DNA of 64,000 nt from OFTM10 sp964196195 (GTDB taxonomy: Bacteria > Actinomycetota > Acidimicrobiia > Acidimicrobiales > Aldehydirespiratoraceae). This document shows, piece after piece, positions 49,603 through 57,832 of the stretch. A model generated the notes under the pieces. The model saw nothing but the letters and a program-made list of their open reading frames with translations. It ran no database searches and was not told where the DNA came from. The stretch lies in assembly GCA_964196195.1 (NCBI GenBank), contig CAXMSE010000079.1:67668-131667 (forward strand). Direction: 5' to 3'. The position numbers and the translations under genes were made by a program. Numbering within the stretch: the stretch's first letter is position 1; every line of letters begins with the position of its first letter.

Positions 49603-50208
49603 TCAGGGCATGGGTTCGATGGTCGAGAGCCTGTTCTTGTAGACCACACGGGTGTCGCCGACACGGTCGAAGACACTCCGGCACTCATCGTCATTCGATA
49701 CGAAGACGATGCTCACAATGAGCATCACCAGTATCGCGAGCAGCCCGAAGAGGGGGATGATCGTGATGAGGAAGGGGGCGTTTCGCCTTGCGGCTGTCGG
49801 AAAACCGGGGGGCGTCGTGCCCTCTGCCGTCGTGACTCGCAAGCCGACCATGAGCTTGCCGGGGGTGCCGCCATATTGGGCCAGGATCGCCGTGTAGATA
49901 CCGAACGCCACCAGGGTGACGAGGGTGCTCCCGGCGAGGCCGACATTCACGGAGTTGTCAGCACTGAGCGCCACCACGAGCACCAGGGTCACCGCGATGT
50001 TGATTGCGAAATCGATGACACTGGCCCCGATACGTATGCCGACATCGGCGTAGCGGCCCTGATCGCCCGGGGGTGGTGGGGCCATGCCGGGGGAACTGGG
50101 CGGAGCGGGTATCGGGTCGCCCGTCCACTGGCTGCCATCCCAGTAGCGCACGGTGCCGACAGGGTCGCCTTCGGCGTGGTAATGGCCAGGCATGTTGGCG
50201 TTGGACAT
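49603..50208 (-). CDS. RDD-family membrane protein with N-terminal DUF2510-like segment
   Basis: The 201-residue protein begins with a short GTVRYWDGSQWT segment typical of DUF2510, then a Pro-rich linker. The RDD part follows from about residue 55 with helices at about 65-85, 90-110 and 150-175, and the family run GGTPGKLMVGLRV. RDD proteins are small membrane proteins; some act as ion transporters, many are unknown. ATG 50208 has GAGGAA upstream. It is divergent from the carbonic anhydrase gene. Confidence 0.85.
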   Translation of the reverse strand: MSNANMPGHYHAEGDPVGTVRYWDGSQWTGDPIPAPPSSPGMAPPPPGDQGRYADVGIRIGASVIDFAINIAVTLVLVVALSADNSVNVGLAGSTLVTLVAFGIYTAILAQYGGTPGKLMVGLRVTTAEGTTPPGFPTAARRNAPFLITIIPLFGLLAILVMLIVSIVFVSNDDECRSVFDRVGDTRVVYKNRLSTIEPMP

Positions 50209-50331
50209 AGGTGTTCCTCGTAGGGTTTGAGGCGACGTCGCCGAGCGCATGATGCAGGCGGCACGACTCGGCCGCCAACTTCACGTTGAAATTCGTCCGT
50301 TTCCGGTGCTTTATGTAGTAGTTCTCTCAGG

Positions 50332-50844
50332 GTGAACGAGGATGATTTCACTCCCAACACCGATGCTCTAGTGGTTCTCAACCGCGCCGGGGCGGCGGAT
50401 CTCCAAGTGTCCGATCTTCAGGTTGCCCCCACCAGGCGGCTCGCAATCGTGAGCTGTATGGACTCGAGGATGGACACCTTCGAGATCCTCGGCCTCGGCC
50501 ATGGTGAAGCACACATCATTCGCAATGCGGGTGGGGTCATCACCGACGATGTGATCCGCTCGCTGTGCTTGTCTCAGAGATTCATGGGCACTCGCGAAAT
50601 ACTCCTGATGCACCACACCGACTGTGGTCTCCAACATGTGAGTGAGGACGACTTCAAAGACGATCTCGAAGCCGAGATCGGGGTAAAGCCGGTGTGGGCG
50701 CTGGAGTCATTCAACGACCCCTACGCCGACGTTCGCCAGTCGATCCAGAGGCTGAGAATGTCGCCGTTCATCACCTACAAGAGCCACATCCGCGGCTTTG
50801 TCTACGACGTGACCGACGGCCTGCTCACCGAGCTCGTCGACTGA
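50332..50844 (+). CDS. Beta-class carbonic anhydrase
   Basis: The enzyme interconverts carbon dioxide and bicarbonate. The 170-residue protein has the zinc ligands C42, H95 and C98 and the Asp-Arg pair D44/R46 in CMDSRM, with HHTDCG downstream. It resembles the small mycobacterial type. GTG start; no strong ribosome site. It may supply bicarbonate for biosynthetic carboxylations; location gives no further hint. Confidence 0.9.
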   Translation: MNEDDFTPNTDALVVLNRAGAADLQVSDLQVAPTRRLAIVSCMDSRMDTFEILGLGHGEAHIIRNAGGVITDDVIRSLCLSQRFMGTREILLMHHTDCGLQHVSEDDFKDDLEAEIGVKPVWALESFNDPYADVRQSIQRLRMSPFITYKSHIRGFVYDVTDGLLTELVD

Positions 50845-51013
50845 GCCGACCGGCCATCCAGGGTCACCGTGGCGGGTCGACTTCGGTCCCGGATCGATGG
50901 ACTCCGAGGCTGGAGCGATCGGTCACGAGATCGAACAACTTGTCATCGAGGGGGCCTGTCGGTGCAGAATAGGTGTGGACCCGGGGCGATGTGTGGGTCC
51001 GCGCCAGTTCGGG

Positions 51014-51048
51014 ATTGTTGACAATCTGCTGGGTTGTTGACAATCTGC
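51014..51048. promoter_or_regulatory. Tandem palindromic operator upstream of the liv operon
   Basis: Two 15-base direct copies of TTGTTGACAATCTGC lie at 51015-51029 and 51034-51048, 19 bases apart. Each contains the palindrome core TTGT-N2-ACAA (first copy with flanking A/T as ATTGT-TG-ACAAT). Both include TTGACA, so they may overlap a -35 box. GntR-type repressors often bind such sites, but no such gene is adjacent. The site is 33 bases before the livJ-like ATG. Confidence 0.5.
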
Positions 51049-51080
51049 CATCGCCGCTAACGGCAACCTTTGGGGGATCA

Positions 51081-52433
51081 ATGACCAGAAAACGACATTT
51101 GTGGGTGGCACTCTTTGCAGTGTTTGCCCTTCTCGCCGCGTCGTGCGGCGATGACGACGACACATCGGCGGACGACACGTCCGACGATGCCGGCGACGAC
51201 GGCGACGACAGCGACGATACGGCTGCCGAGGACGACGACTTGGATGCCGACGACGAGGAGCCTGCCGACGATGGCGACGACGCTGAGCCTGCCGACGATG
51301 GCGACGACGCTGAGCCGGTCAACACCGAGCCGATCAAGATCGGCTCGCTCACCTCGTTGACGGGCCCCTTCACCGCGTGGGGTATCCATTCGAGCGCCGG
51401 CATGCAACTGGCCGTCGACGAGATCAACGCCGCGGGGGGTGTGGATGGCCGCATGTTGGAGCTGATCATCGTTGATGATCAATCCGACGCAGAAGAGGGC
51501 GTCCTGCAGATGGAGCGCCTGCACGAAGACGGTGTTATCGCCGTTGGCGGCGCCATCTCGAGTGGCGTTGGCCAGGCCACAACGCTGGTTGCTGAGGAAG
51601 CGGGTATCCCGCTGTTCTTGAGCAAGGCGGGCTCGTCAGCGATCCTCACCACCGACAGCCGCTACACCTTCCGAACCTGCCTGCCGGCGGCTCCAATGCT
51701 GGCCACACCATGGGCGGCTTATGCAAGTGAGCAGGGCTTCACCAGGGTCGGCGCCATCATCGCCGACTACGCGTGGGGGCAATCGTTCAAGTCCGCTGCA
51801 GAGAACGCATTCGGTGAGATCGCGGAGATTGAACTCAAGGTGGAGGTGGCTCCGGTGCCCGAACAGGACTTCACCACCTACCTGCGCAGCCTCGACGACT
51901 TCGATCCCGAGCTCATCTTGGCCACCGGACACCCGCCAGGGACCGGCCCGATCCTGCTCCAGTCTGCCGACCTCGGCTTCGATGCAAACGTCAGCGGGCC
52001 GTCGGCTTCTCTCTCGGCGGTGATGGAAGGTGTCGGTGATGTCGGTGTCGGCCGCTATGTCGACTACAGCTGCGCCGATTACTTCGGCGACTCCTACGCC
52101 GATCTGGCCCAGCGCTATATCGCCTCTTCGGGCCTCGGGTTCATGGAGGATGATGCAGTCGCAGGCTACGGCGTCGTCACCATGCTGGCCGAAGCGGTTC
52201 GTGAGGTAGGAGACGATCCCGGCGCTATTGCCGAGTACCTCCACGGTGCGACCTTCGAACTGGACGGCATGGCCGCACCGGTCAGCTGGACAGAATGGGG
52301 CGAGCTCGCCACGTCCCAGCTGCTTCTCATCGAAGTCGGTCCCGGCCCCGCTCCCGATGGCCTGAACGAGTCCGGCGATTGGTGGCCGGAGAAGCTGTTC
52401 CTCTCCGAGCCACTGGATCCGTTTGTTCCCTAG
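51081..52433 (+). CDS. ABC transporter substrate-binding lipoprotein, LivJ-like
   Basis: The 450-residue protein has a lipobox (LLAASC), then an Asp-rich linker of about 60 residues, then a periplasmic binding fold of the branched-chain amino acid type: EPIKIGSLTSLTGPFTAWG at about residue 88, and VDEINAAGGVDGRML soon after. It should bind a ligand such as branched-chain amino acids, amides or urea; ligand unknown. GGGGGAT precedes the ATG. The upstream in-frame start at 50973 lies inside the operator region and is unlikely. Confidence 0.88.
   Translation: MTRKRHLWVALFAVFALLAASCGDDDDTSADDTSDDAGDDGDDSDDTAAEDDDLDADDEEPADDGDDAEPADDGDDAEPVNTEPIKIGSLTSLTGPFTAWGIHSSAGMQLAVDEINAAGGVDGRMLELIIVDDQSDAEEGVLQMERLHEDGVIAVGGAISSGVGQATTLVAEEAGIPLFLSKAGSSAILTTDSRYTFRTCLPAAPMLATPWAAYASEQGFTRVGAIIADYAWGQSFKSAAENAFGEIAEIELKVEVAPVPEQDFTTYLRSLDDFDPELILATGHPPGTGPILLQSADLGFDANVSGPSASLSAVMEGVGDVGVGRYVDYSCADYFGDSYADLAQRYIASSGLGFMEDDAVAGYGVVTMLAEAVREVGDDPGAIAEYLHGATFELDGMAAPVSWTEWGELATSQLLLIEVGPGPAPDGLNESGDWWPEKLFLSEPLDPFVP
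51258..51311 (+). repeat. Perfect 27-base tandem duplication in the Asp-rich linker
   Basis: The 27-base unit occurs twice in direct succession (51258-51284 and 51285-51311), each encoding EPADDGDDA. It is a young repeat, since the two copies are identical, and it lengthens the acidic tether of the binding protein. Confidence 0.85.
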
Positions 52434-52460
52434 TCCCCGACTCGACTAGGCATCCGCTCA

Positions 52461-53198
52461 GTGACGGTTCTGGAGCTCGTCGGCATCGAGAAGCACTTTG
52501 GCGGCCTTCCAGCCGTCAACGGTGTCAGCCTAAAGGTCGACGAGGGCGAGATTCTCGCCCTCGTCGGCCCGAACGGTGCTGGTAAGAGCACCCTTCTCAA
52601 GGCCATCAGCGGGCTCCAGCCGGCGACGCGTGGCAGCGCCACATTCCTCGGTGAAGAACTGGTGGGGTTGAAGCCCCATGTGGTTCGTCAGCGGGGCATC
52701 TCTATGGTCCTGCAAACTCCTCGCGTCTTTGAGTCGATGACCGTTCGCGAGAACGTCATCGTCGGTGCCACGTTCGGTGTCGTCGGCGAGCGGCCAACAC
52801 CATCGGTGGCGTTCGAGCGCGCAGAGCAGGCTCTGGGTTTTGTTGGCCTGGTCGACTACGCCGACGCCGAGGTCGACTCGCTCAACCTTCACCAGCAGCG
52901 CTTCCTCGAATTGGCCCGCTCCCTGGCCGGTCAACCGAAACTCCTACTGCTGGATGAGGTCATGGCGGGCCTCAACGACACCGAGCTTCAGGCATCGATC
53001 GACATCGTGCGTATGGCCAGAGACGAACTCGGGATCACCGTGATCTGGGTTGAGCACGTGATGAAGGCCGTCATGAGTCTCGCTGAGCGTGTCGTCGTTT
53101 TGAACTTCGGTCAGGTGCTGGCTGATGGCAGCCCCACAGATGTGATGAGCCACCCCGACGTCGTAACCGCCTATCTGGGCACCGAGATGAAGATATGA
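52461..53198 (+). CDS. livG: ABC transporter ATP-binding protein LivG-like
   Basis: The 245-residue ATPase has Walker A GPNGAGKST, Walker B LLLLDEVMAG and a switch His in IWVEHVM. The signature motif, normally LSGGQ or LSYGQ, reads LNLHQQRFLELA, a degenerate form. It is one of two ATPases of a branched-chain amino acid type importer. GTG start 27 bases after livJ; the stop overlaps livF by four bases. Confidence 0.9.
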   Translation: MTVLELVGIEKHFGGLPAVNGVSLKVDEGEILALVGPNGAGKSTLLKAISGLQPATRGSATFLGEELVGLKPHVVRQRGISMVLQTPRVFESMTVRENVIVGATFGVVGERPTPSVAFERAEQALGFVGLVDYADAEVDSLNLHQQRFLELARSLAGQPKLLLLDEVMAGLNDTELQASIDIVRMARDELGITVIWVEHVMKAVMSLAERVVVLNFGQVLADGSPTDVMSHPDVVTAYLGTEMKI

Positions 53199-53902
53199 CC
53201 GACGAGCTGCTGCGAGTAGACGGACTCTCGGCCGGGTACCTCGGCGAGGACGTTGTGCACGACGTCTCCCTGTCGGTGGGAGAAGGCGAGGTGGTCGCGG
53301 TGATCGGTTCGAACGGCGCCGGAAAGTCCACGATGTTCAAGGCAATATGTGGCCTACAGAACGCCACCGGTGGGACGGTTCACTTCGGAGATGTCGACCT
53401 CACCGCCAAGAAGGCACATGCGGTCGTCCGAGCCGGGTTGGTGTACGTGCCGGCCGAACGTCACCTCTTCCCCCACATGTCGGTGCGAGACAATCTCGCG
53501 CTCGGCTCCTACCCCAAGCGTCCCCGCCAAGACCAGATCGACCTTGTGTTCGACACCTTCCCCCGGCTGAAGGAACGCGCCTCCCAACACGCGGGCACGA
53601 TGAGTGGCGGTGAGCAACAGATGCTCGCGGTGGGTAGGGCCCTGATGTCTTCGCCTCGCTTGTTGATGCTCGACGAGCCCACCACCGGCCTGTCCCCCCT
53701 GCTCGCGTCCGAGTCATACGCGGCGCTGGCCGAGCTGCGCACCGAGGGCCTCACGATCCTGGTGGCCGAGCAGCAGGTCCCGCTGGCGCTGGGACTCGCC
53801 GATCGAGGGTATGTGCTGGATCACGGTCGCATCGAACTGACCGGCACGTCGCAGGAATTGGCCGACGACCCTGGTGTACGCCGGGCGTACCTGGGTGTGT
53901 GA
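53195..53902 (+). CDS. livF: ABC transporter ATP-binding protein LivF-like
   Basis: The 235-residue ATPase has Walker A GSNGAGKST, an intact signature MSGGEQQML and Walker B LLMLDEPTTGL. It pairs with LivG, and together they energise import through LivH and LivM. The ATG overlaps the livG stop by four bases. In this operon both ATPase genes precede the permease genes, the reverse of the E. coli liv order. Confidence 0.92.
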   Translation: MTDELLRVDGLSAGYLGEDVVHDVSLSVGEGEVVAVIGSNGAGKSTMFKAICGLQNATGGTVHFGDVDLTAKKAHAVVRAGLVYVPAERHLFPHMSVRDNLALGSYPKRPRQDQIDLVFDTFPRLKERASQHAGTMSGGEQQMLAVGRALMSSPRLLMLDEPTTGLSPLLASESYAALAELRTEGLTILVAEQQVPLALGLADRGYVLDHGRIELTGTSQELADDPGVRRAYLGV

Positions 53903-53915
53903 TGAGGAGTAACGC

Positions 53916-54773
53916 ATGACAGCGGTAGTGCTCGACGGGATCGTATTGGGCCTCCAGTTCGCCATCTTGGGGGTGGGCCTCACCCTCGTGTACGGGTTGG
54001 GCGGAGTCGTAAATCTCGCCCACGGCCAGATGGTCGTCTTCTCGGCGATCGTCATTGCCCGTCTCATCGACAAGGGAGCCTCGACTCTCGTTGCGGTGGC
54101 GATCGGGGTGGTCGCCGTCGGAGTACTCGGCTTGTTGATCGACCTCACCCTGATGAAACCCGTCTACCGGCAACGAGGCGAGAGTCGGGTGCTGCTCGGC
54201 CTCTTGCTCATGCTGGGGGTCGGTTTCATCATCGACGGCATACTCGAGTGGAAGTACCCGATCGAAGCCCTGACCATCCGCATCAGCGGGGACCCGATCC
54301 CGATCCTGGGCGTCAATATGCGCCGCGGCTCCCTCATCGCGTCGGGGATCATTCTCATGGTGGGCGCCGTGCTCGTCTTGTTCTTCCGACTCACCACTTT
54401 CGGCCGCGCCACTCGATCGGTTATCCAAGACGAGGAGGGCGCCCGTCTCTGCGGCGTCAACCCGGCCACCGTACGCACGGTGGTCTTCGGTTTGAGCGGC
54501 GTTTTGGCCGGTGTGGTGGCCGTGACCCGGGCCATGAGCACACCAGTGGTGTCGACCGCCGGTGTCGATCTCACCATTTTCGCCCTGATCGTGGCCGTCG
54601 TGGGTGGCCTCGGCAGTGTGTCCGGCTCCTTCATGGCCGGCGTCCTACTGGGAATCGTCAATACATTCAGCGCGTTCTACATCGGGTCCTACGTCACCAC
54701 GATCGTGTTGCTGATGGCGGCCGCGGTGACGATCGTTGTACGCCCGAGCGGCTTGCTCGGAGAGAAGTCATGA
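53916..54773 (+). CDS. livH: ABC transporter permease LivH-like
   Basis: The 285-residue membrane protein has about eight helices and the family runs LTLVYGLGGVVNLAHGQMV and VVGGLGSVSGSFMAGVLLG. It forms half of the channel. AGGAG at 53905-53909 precedes the ATG. The stop overlaps livM by four bases. Confidence 0.92.
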   Translation: MTAVVLDGIVLGLQFAILGVGLTLVYGLGGVVNLAHGQMVVFSAIVIARLIDKGASTLVAVAIGVVAVGVLGLLIDLTLMKPVYRQRGESRVLLGLLLMLGVGFIIDGILEWKYPIEALTIRISGDPIPILGVNMRRGSLIASGIILMVGAVLVLFFRLTTFGRATRSVIQDEEGARLCGVNPATVRTVVFGLSGVLAGVVAVTRAMSTPVVSTAGVDLTIFALIVAVVGGLGSVSGSFMAGVLLGIVNTFSAFYIGSYVTTIVLLMAAAVTIVVRPSGLLGEKS

Positions 54774-55813
54774 CCGCCTCCGCTGAGTCCGCGATGGAGG
54801 AGGCGGTCGCCGAGGGTCCGACCGGATCGGCTTCGGCCCCACGAGATTTCGCACCGATCGCGGTGGTGGCGGTGCTACTCGCTCTGGTTCCGCTGAATTT
54901 CCATGATTCGGGTTCGATGATGACCGTCATCATCGCCGGCCTGTTGTTCTTGTCCTACACGATTGCCTTCAACGTGATCTTCGGTAGTACGGGACAACTC
55001 TTCTTGTGTACCGGTGCACTGGCGGGTATCGGCGGGTTCGCGTCGGCCATCCTCAGCGACCGGGTTGGCATCCCGATGTTGCTCAGCATCGTCGTGGCCG
55101 GCGCCTTCGCCGCCATCGTGGGCGGGCTCCTCAGCTGGGTTGCGGTGAGTCGATCTCTCGACACGATCTTCACGGGCATCGTGACCCTGGCCTTTTCGCT
55201 TTCCTACCAAAATTTCATTCTTGGGCGTGGTGATCTCACCGGCGGGGAGGACGGGCTACGAATCGAGGCTGGCGGCGACACCATTCTCGACAGCCAGGTG
55301 AAGGCTTATTACGTGTTCTTGGCGCTGGCGGTCGTGTATCTGGTCTTGTTCAAGCTGCTTCAGCGATCCCATATCGGTTGGGCCTTTCGTGCCCTGCGCG
55401 ACGATGAAGTGGCGGCCGAACTGGCCGGTGTCGATGTCACTCGATACCGCGTATACGCGGGGCTCATCGGCTCCGCGATGCTTGGCGTGGCCGGAGCGAT
55501 ATTCGCTCATCACAGAGGCTTCATCGGTACCTCCACCTATTCGTTCGGCAAGGTCGACGTCCGGGTATTGGTAATGCTCGCCTTCGGTGGGATCGGCACC
55601 CTGCTCGGACCGGTGCTCGGTGCGCTGGTGTTCACCATCCTCGACGAGATCCTCGACTCCTACGCCCAGCTGAGAGAAGTGCTCTACGGGGTGGTCACCG
55701 TGACGCTGTTCTTGGGATTTCGCCGGGGTGTCATACCTACCCTGGGCTCTCTGCGCGACAAGTTCGTGTCGCCCAGCGGCCGGGGGCGAAGACCAACGAA
55801 GCCCGGCGGCTAG
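54770..55813 (+). CDS. livM: ABC transporter permease LivM-like
   Basis: The 347-residue second permease has about ten helices. Family signs include LSYTIAFNVIFGSTGQLFL and the late run MLAFGGIGTLLGPVLGALVF. The ATG at 54770 overlaps the livH stop (ATGA); a longer frame starting inside livH has no support. The C-terminus is basic. Confidence 0.92.
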   Translation: MTASAESAMEEAVAEGPTGSASAPRDFAPIAVVAVLLALVPLNFHDSGSMMTVIIAGLLFLSYTIAFNVIFGSTGQLFLCTGALAGIGGFASAILSDRVGIPMLLSIVVAGAFAAIVGGLLSWVAVSRSLDTIFTGIVTLAFSLSYQNFILGRGDLTGGEDGLRIEAGGDTILDSQVKAYYVFLALAVVYLVLFKLLQRSHIGWAFRALRDDEVAAELAGVDVTRYRVYAGLIGSAMLGVAGAIFAHHRGFIGTSTYSFGKVDVRVLVMLAFGGIGTLLGPVLGALVFTILDEILDSYAQLREVLYGVVTVTLFLGFRRGVIPTLGSLRDKFVSPSGRGRRPTKPGG

Positions 55814-55838
55814 AACGCCCACGCCCCAGCACGCCGTT

Positions 55839-55881
55839 CTGGTGTAGCGGGGAGTCGGTTTCCGGGGTTTGGCTACACCAG
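55839..55881 (+). terminator. Inverted repeat after the liv operon
   Basis: CTGGTGTAGC (55839-55848) and GCTACACCAG (55872-55881) form a perfect ten-base stem with a 23-base loop, 26 bases after the livM stop. No T tract follows, so it is either a weak terminator or an mRNA-end stabiliser; a protein-binding palindrome is another option. Confidence 0.4.
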
Positions 55882-55987
55882 TACGGGTTTGGGTGCGGAG
55901 TCGGCCCGTGTTGTTGCCGGCAGCGCCGGGGCGGGATCCTGACGATGGGTCATCTGATCCGCCTATCGATCATGTCGGGAGTGCTTC

Positions 55988-56596
55988 GTGTCTGCTGAGG
56001 TGGAGGTTTTTGCCGATGTCACCTGTCCGTTCACCCACGTCGGCCTCAAGCTGATCTCTGAGCGTCTGGCCCAGCAGCACCCCGAGGTCGCGTGCCGGGT
56101 TCGTGCGTGGCCCCTCGAATGGGTGAACGACGCACCGATGGCGGCCGAAGCGGCCGGACTAAAGATCGAGGTGCTCCGCGACCAGCTCGGAAAGCACTTG
56201 TTCACCGGGTTTCGACCCGATCGCTTTCCGACCACCACCGTTCCTGCCCTCAACCTCGCTGCTGCCGCTTACGGGGTCGACGTGGCGACCGGCTTGGGAG
56301 TGAGTCTCGAGTTGCGTAACGAGTTGTTCGAAGAGGGCCGCGACATCGGCAATCCCGAGGTGCTGGCCGGCATCGCCGCCAGACATGGCCTGGACGCACC
56401 CCAAGCCGAGGCGAGTCGAGCAGTGCTCGACGACTACGCCGAGGGTCAATGCCGAGGGGTGCGAGGCTCGCCGGACTTCTTCATTGGAGATAACGAGTTT
56501 TTCTGCCCGTCCCTCGACCTCGACCACGACGAAGAGGGCCGGCTCATCGCCGCGATCGACCTCGATGGCCTCGAGGCCTTCATCGCGACAATCTGA
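55988..56596 (+). CDS. DsbA/FrnE-like thioredoxin-fold protein
   Basis: The 202-residue protein has a DsbA-type fold with ADVTCPFTHVGL near residue 10, the place of the CxxC active site, here CPFT with only the first Cys. Late motifs include GVRGSPDFFIG, the cis-Pro loop. Such proteins include FrnE oxidoreductases and 2-hydroxychromene-2-carboxylate isomerase (a glutathione enzyme). With one Cys a classical dithiol exchange is unlikely. GTG start. Confidence 0.8.
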   Translation: MSAEVEVFADVTCPFTHVGLKLISERLAQQHPEVACRVRAWPLEWVNDAPMAAEAAGLKIEVLRDQLGKHLFTGFRPDRFPTTTVPALNLAAAAYGVDVATGLGVSLELRNELFEEGRDIGNPEVLAGIAARHGLDAPQAEASRAVLDDYAEGQCRGVRGSPDFFIGDNEFFCPSLDLDHDEEGRLIAAIDLDGLEAFIATI

Positions 56597-56656
56597 CCCG
56601 ACCCAGCGGCGGGCTTTGACGTACAGTTCGCCGCGGGCGTGTTCGAAAGGGTCAGC

Positions 56657-57811
56657 GTGAGCGGTGAGTTGTTGGACATGGCATCGGCATTCGGGCTCCC
56701 GTCTGAGCGGGTCTGGCTCAACGCGTCGCACCAGGGTCCCTTGCCCGATCGGGCCGCCGACGCGGCACGACAGATGGTGGCTTGGAAGCAGCAACCCCAC
56801 CACATGTCGACGCCTGCGCCATTCACCGAGATCCCAGCTCGGCTCCGAGGCGTGCTGGCCCAACTCCTCGGCGCACACACCGACGAGGTTGCACTGGCCA
56901 ACAGCTCCTCCTATGGCCTGCACCTCATTTCCAATGGTCTCGATCTGGTGGCCGGTGATGAGGTGATCGTCGCCGCCAACGACTTTCCTTCCGATGTCTT
57001 GCCGTGGCTGCGCCTCCGGGAGACCGGGGTGGTGGTGAAGCAACTCGAACCCACCGGCGAGGTGCTGACCGCGGCGGAGATAGCGACCGAGATCACACCG
57101 GCGACCCGTGTGGTGTGCCTCACCTGGGTCCATTCGTTCAGTGGTCATGTGGTGGACCTCGACGCGGTGGGAGAGCTCTGTCGCCGCGTCGGCGCTCTAC
57201 TCGTGGTCAACGGTGCCCAGGGGATCGGCGCAATCCCGATCAGCCCCGGTTCTCAGCCGATCGACGCGCTTGTCGGAGTCGGATTCAAGTATCTTTGCGG
57301 ACCCTACGGCACCGGACTGCTGTGGCTCGGGCCCCGAGCAATGGACCGGGTTGCCTCCAGCAAGCTCTATTGGCTCAGTGCCCTCACAGCAGATGATCTG
57401 GCCCAAGAAGTGCTCGACCTCGACGGGATCGAGGCGCCCCACAACGCGGCCCGTCACGACGTCTTCGGCACGGCCAACTTCTTCAACTTCGCGGCTCTCA
57501 CCGAATCTGCAGGGCTGGTGCTCGAGACGGGGGTCGATCGGATCTACGCCCACAACCTCGCACTGGCCGACATGCTGGTGGCAGGGATCGACTCCACGCG
57601 GTTCGAGGTCCAGCCTCGGGGGCCCATCGGCCGGCAGTCGAGCATTCTATTCGCGCGGCCTCTCCACCGGCCGCTCGAGGAGGTGGGGGAGCGGCTGGTG
57701 GCAGGTGGAGTGGATGTGGCACGCCGCCGAGGGATGATCCGCCTGGCCCCCCACTTCTACAACACGGTCGACGACATCGATCGCGCTCTCGATGTGATCA
57801 ACAGGGTGTGA
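56657..57811 (+). CDS. Class V aminotransferase (PLP enzyme)
   Basis: The 384-residue protein has the fold-type I PLP core of class V: the lysine expected to bind PLP is in VGFKYLCGPYGTGL, preceded by SFSGHVVDLDAVG. It resembles cysteine desulfurase/kynureninase relatives, but no specific substrate is evident. I chose GTG 56657, with GAAAGGG six bases upstream, over GTG 56639. Confidence 0.85.
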   Translation: MSGELLDMASAFGLPSERVWLNASHQGPLPDRAADAARQMVAWKQQPHHMSTPAPFTEIPARLRGVLAQLLGAHTDEVALANSSSYGLHLISNGLDLVAGDEVIVAANDFPSDVLPWLRLRETGVVVKQLEPTGEVLTAAEIATEITPATRVVCLTWVHSFSGHVVDLDAVGELCRRVGALLVVNGAQGIGAIPISPGSQPIDALVGVGFKYLCGPYGTGLLWLGPRAMDRVASSKLYWLSALTADDLAQEVLDLDGIEAPHNAARHDVFGTANFFNFAALTESAGLVLETGVDRIYAHNLALADMLVAGIDSTRFEVQPRGPIGRQSSILFARPLHRPLEEVGERLVAGGVDVARRRGMIRLAPHFYNTVDDIDRALDVINRV

Positions 57812-57832
57812 GCCGTTGGCGGGTCTAATCAG

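Noticed and set aside
54248..54769. Upstream extension of livM inside livH
   Set aside because: livH is read in another frame here with clear permease motifs; ATGA overlap at 54770 is the natural start.
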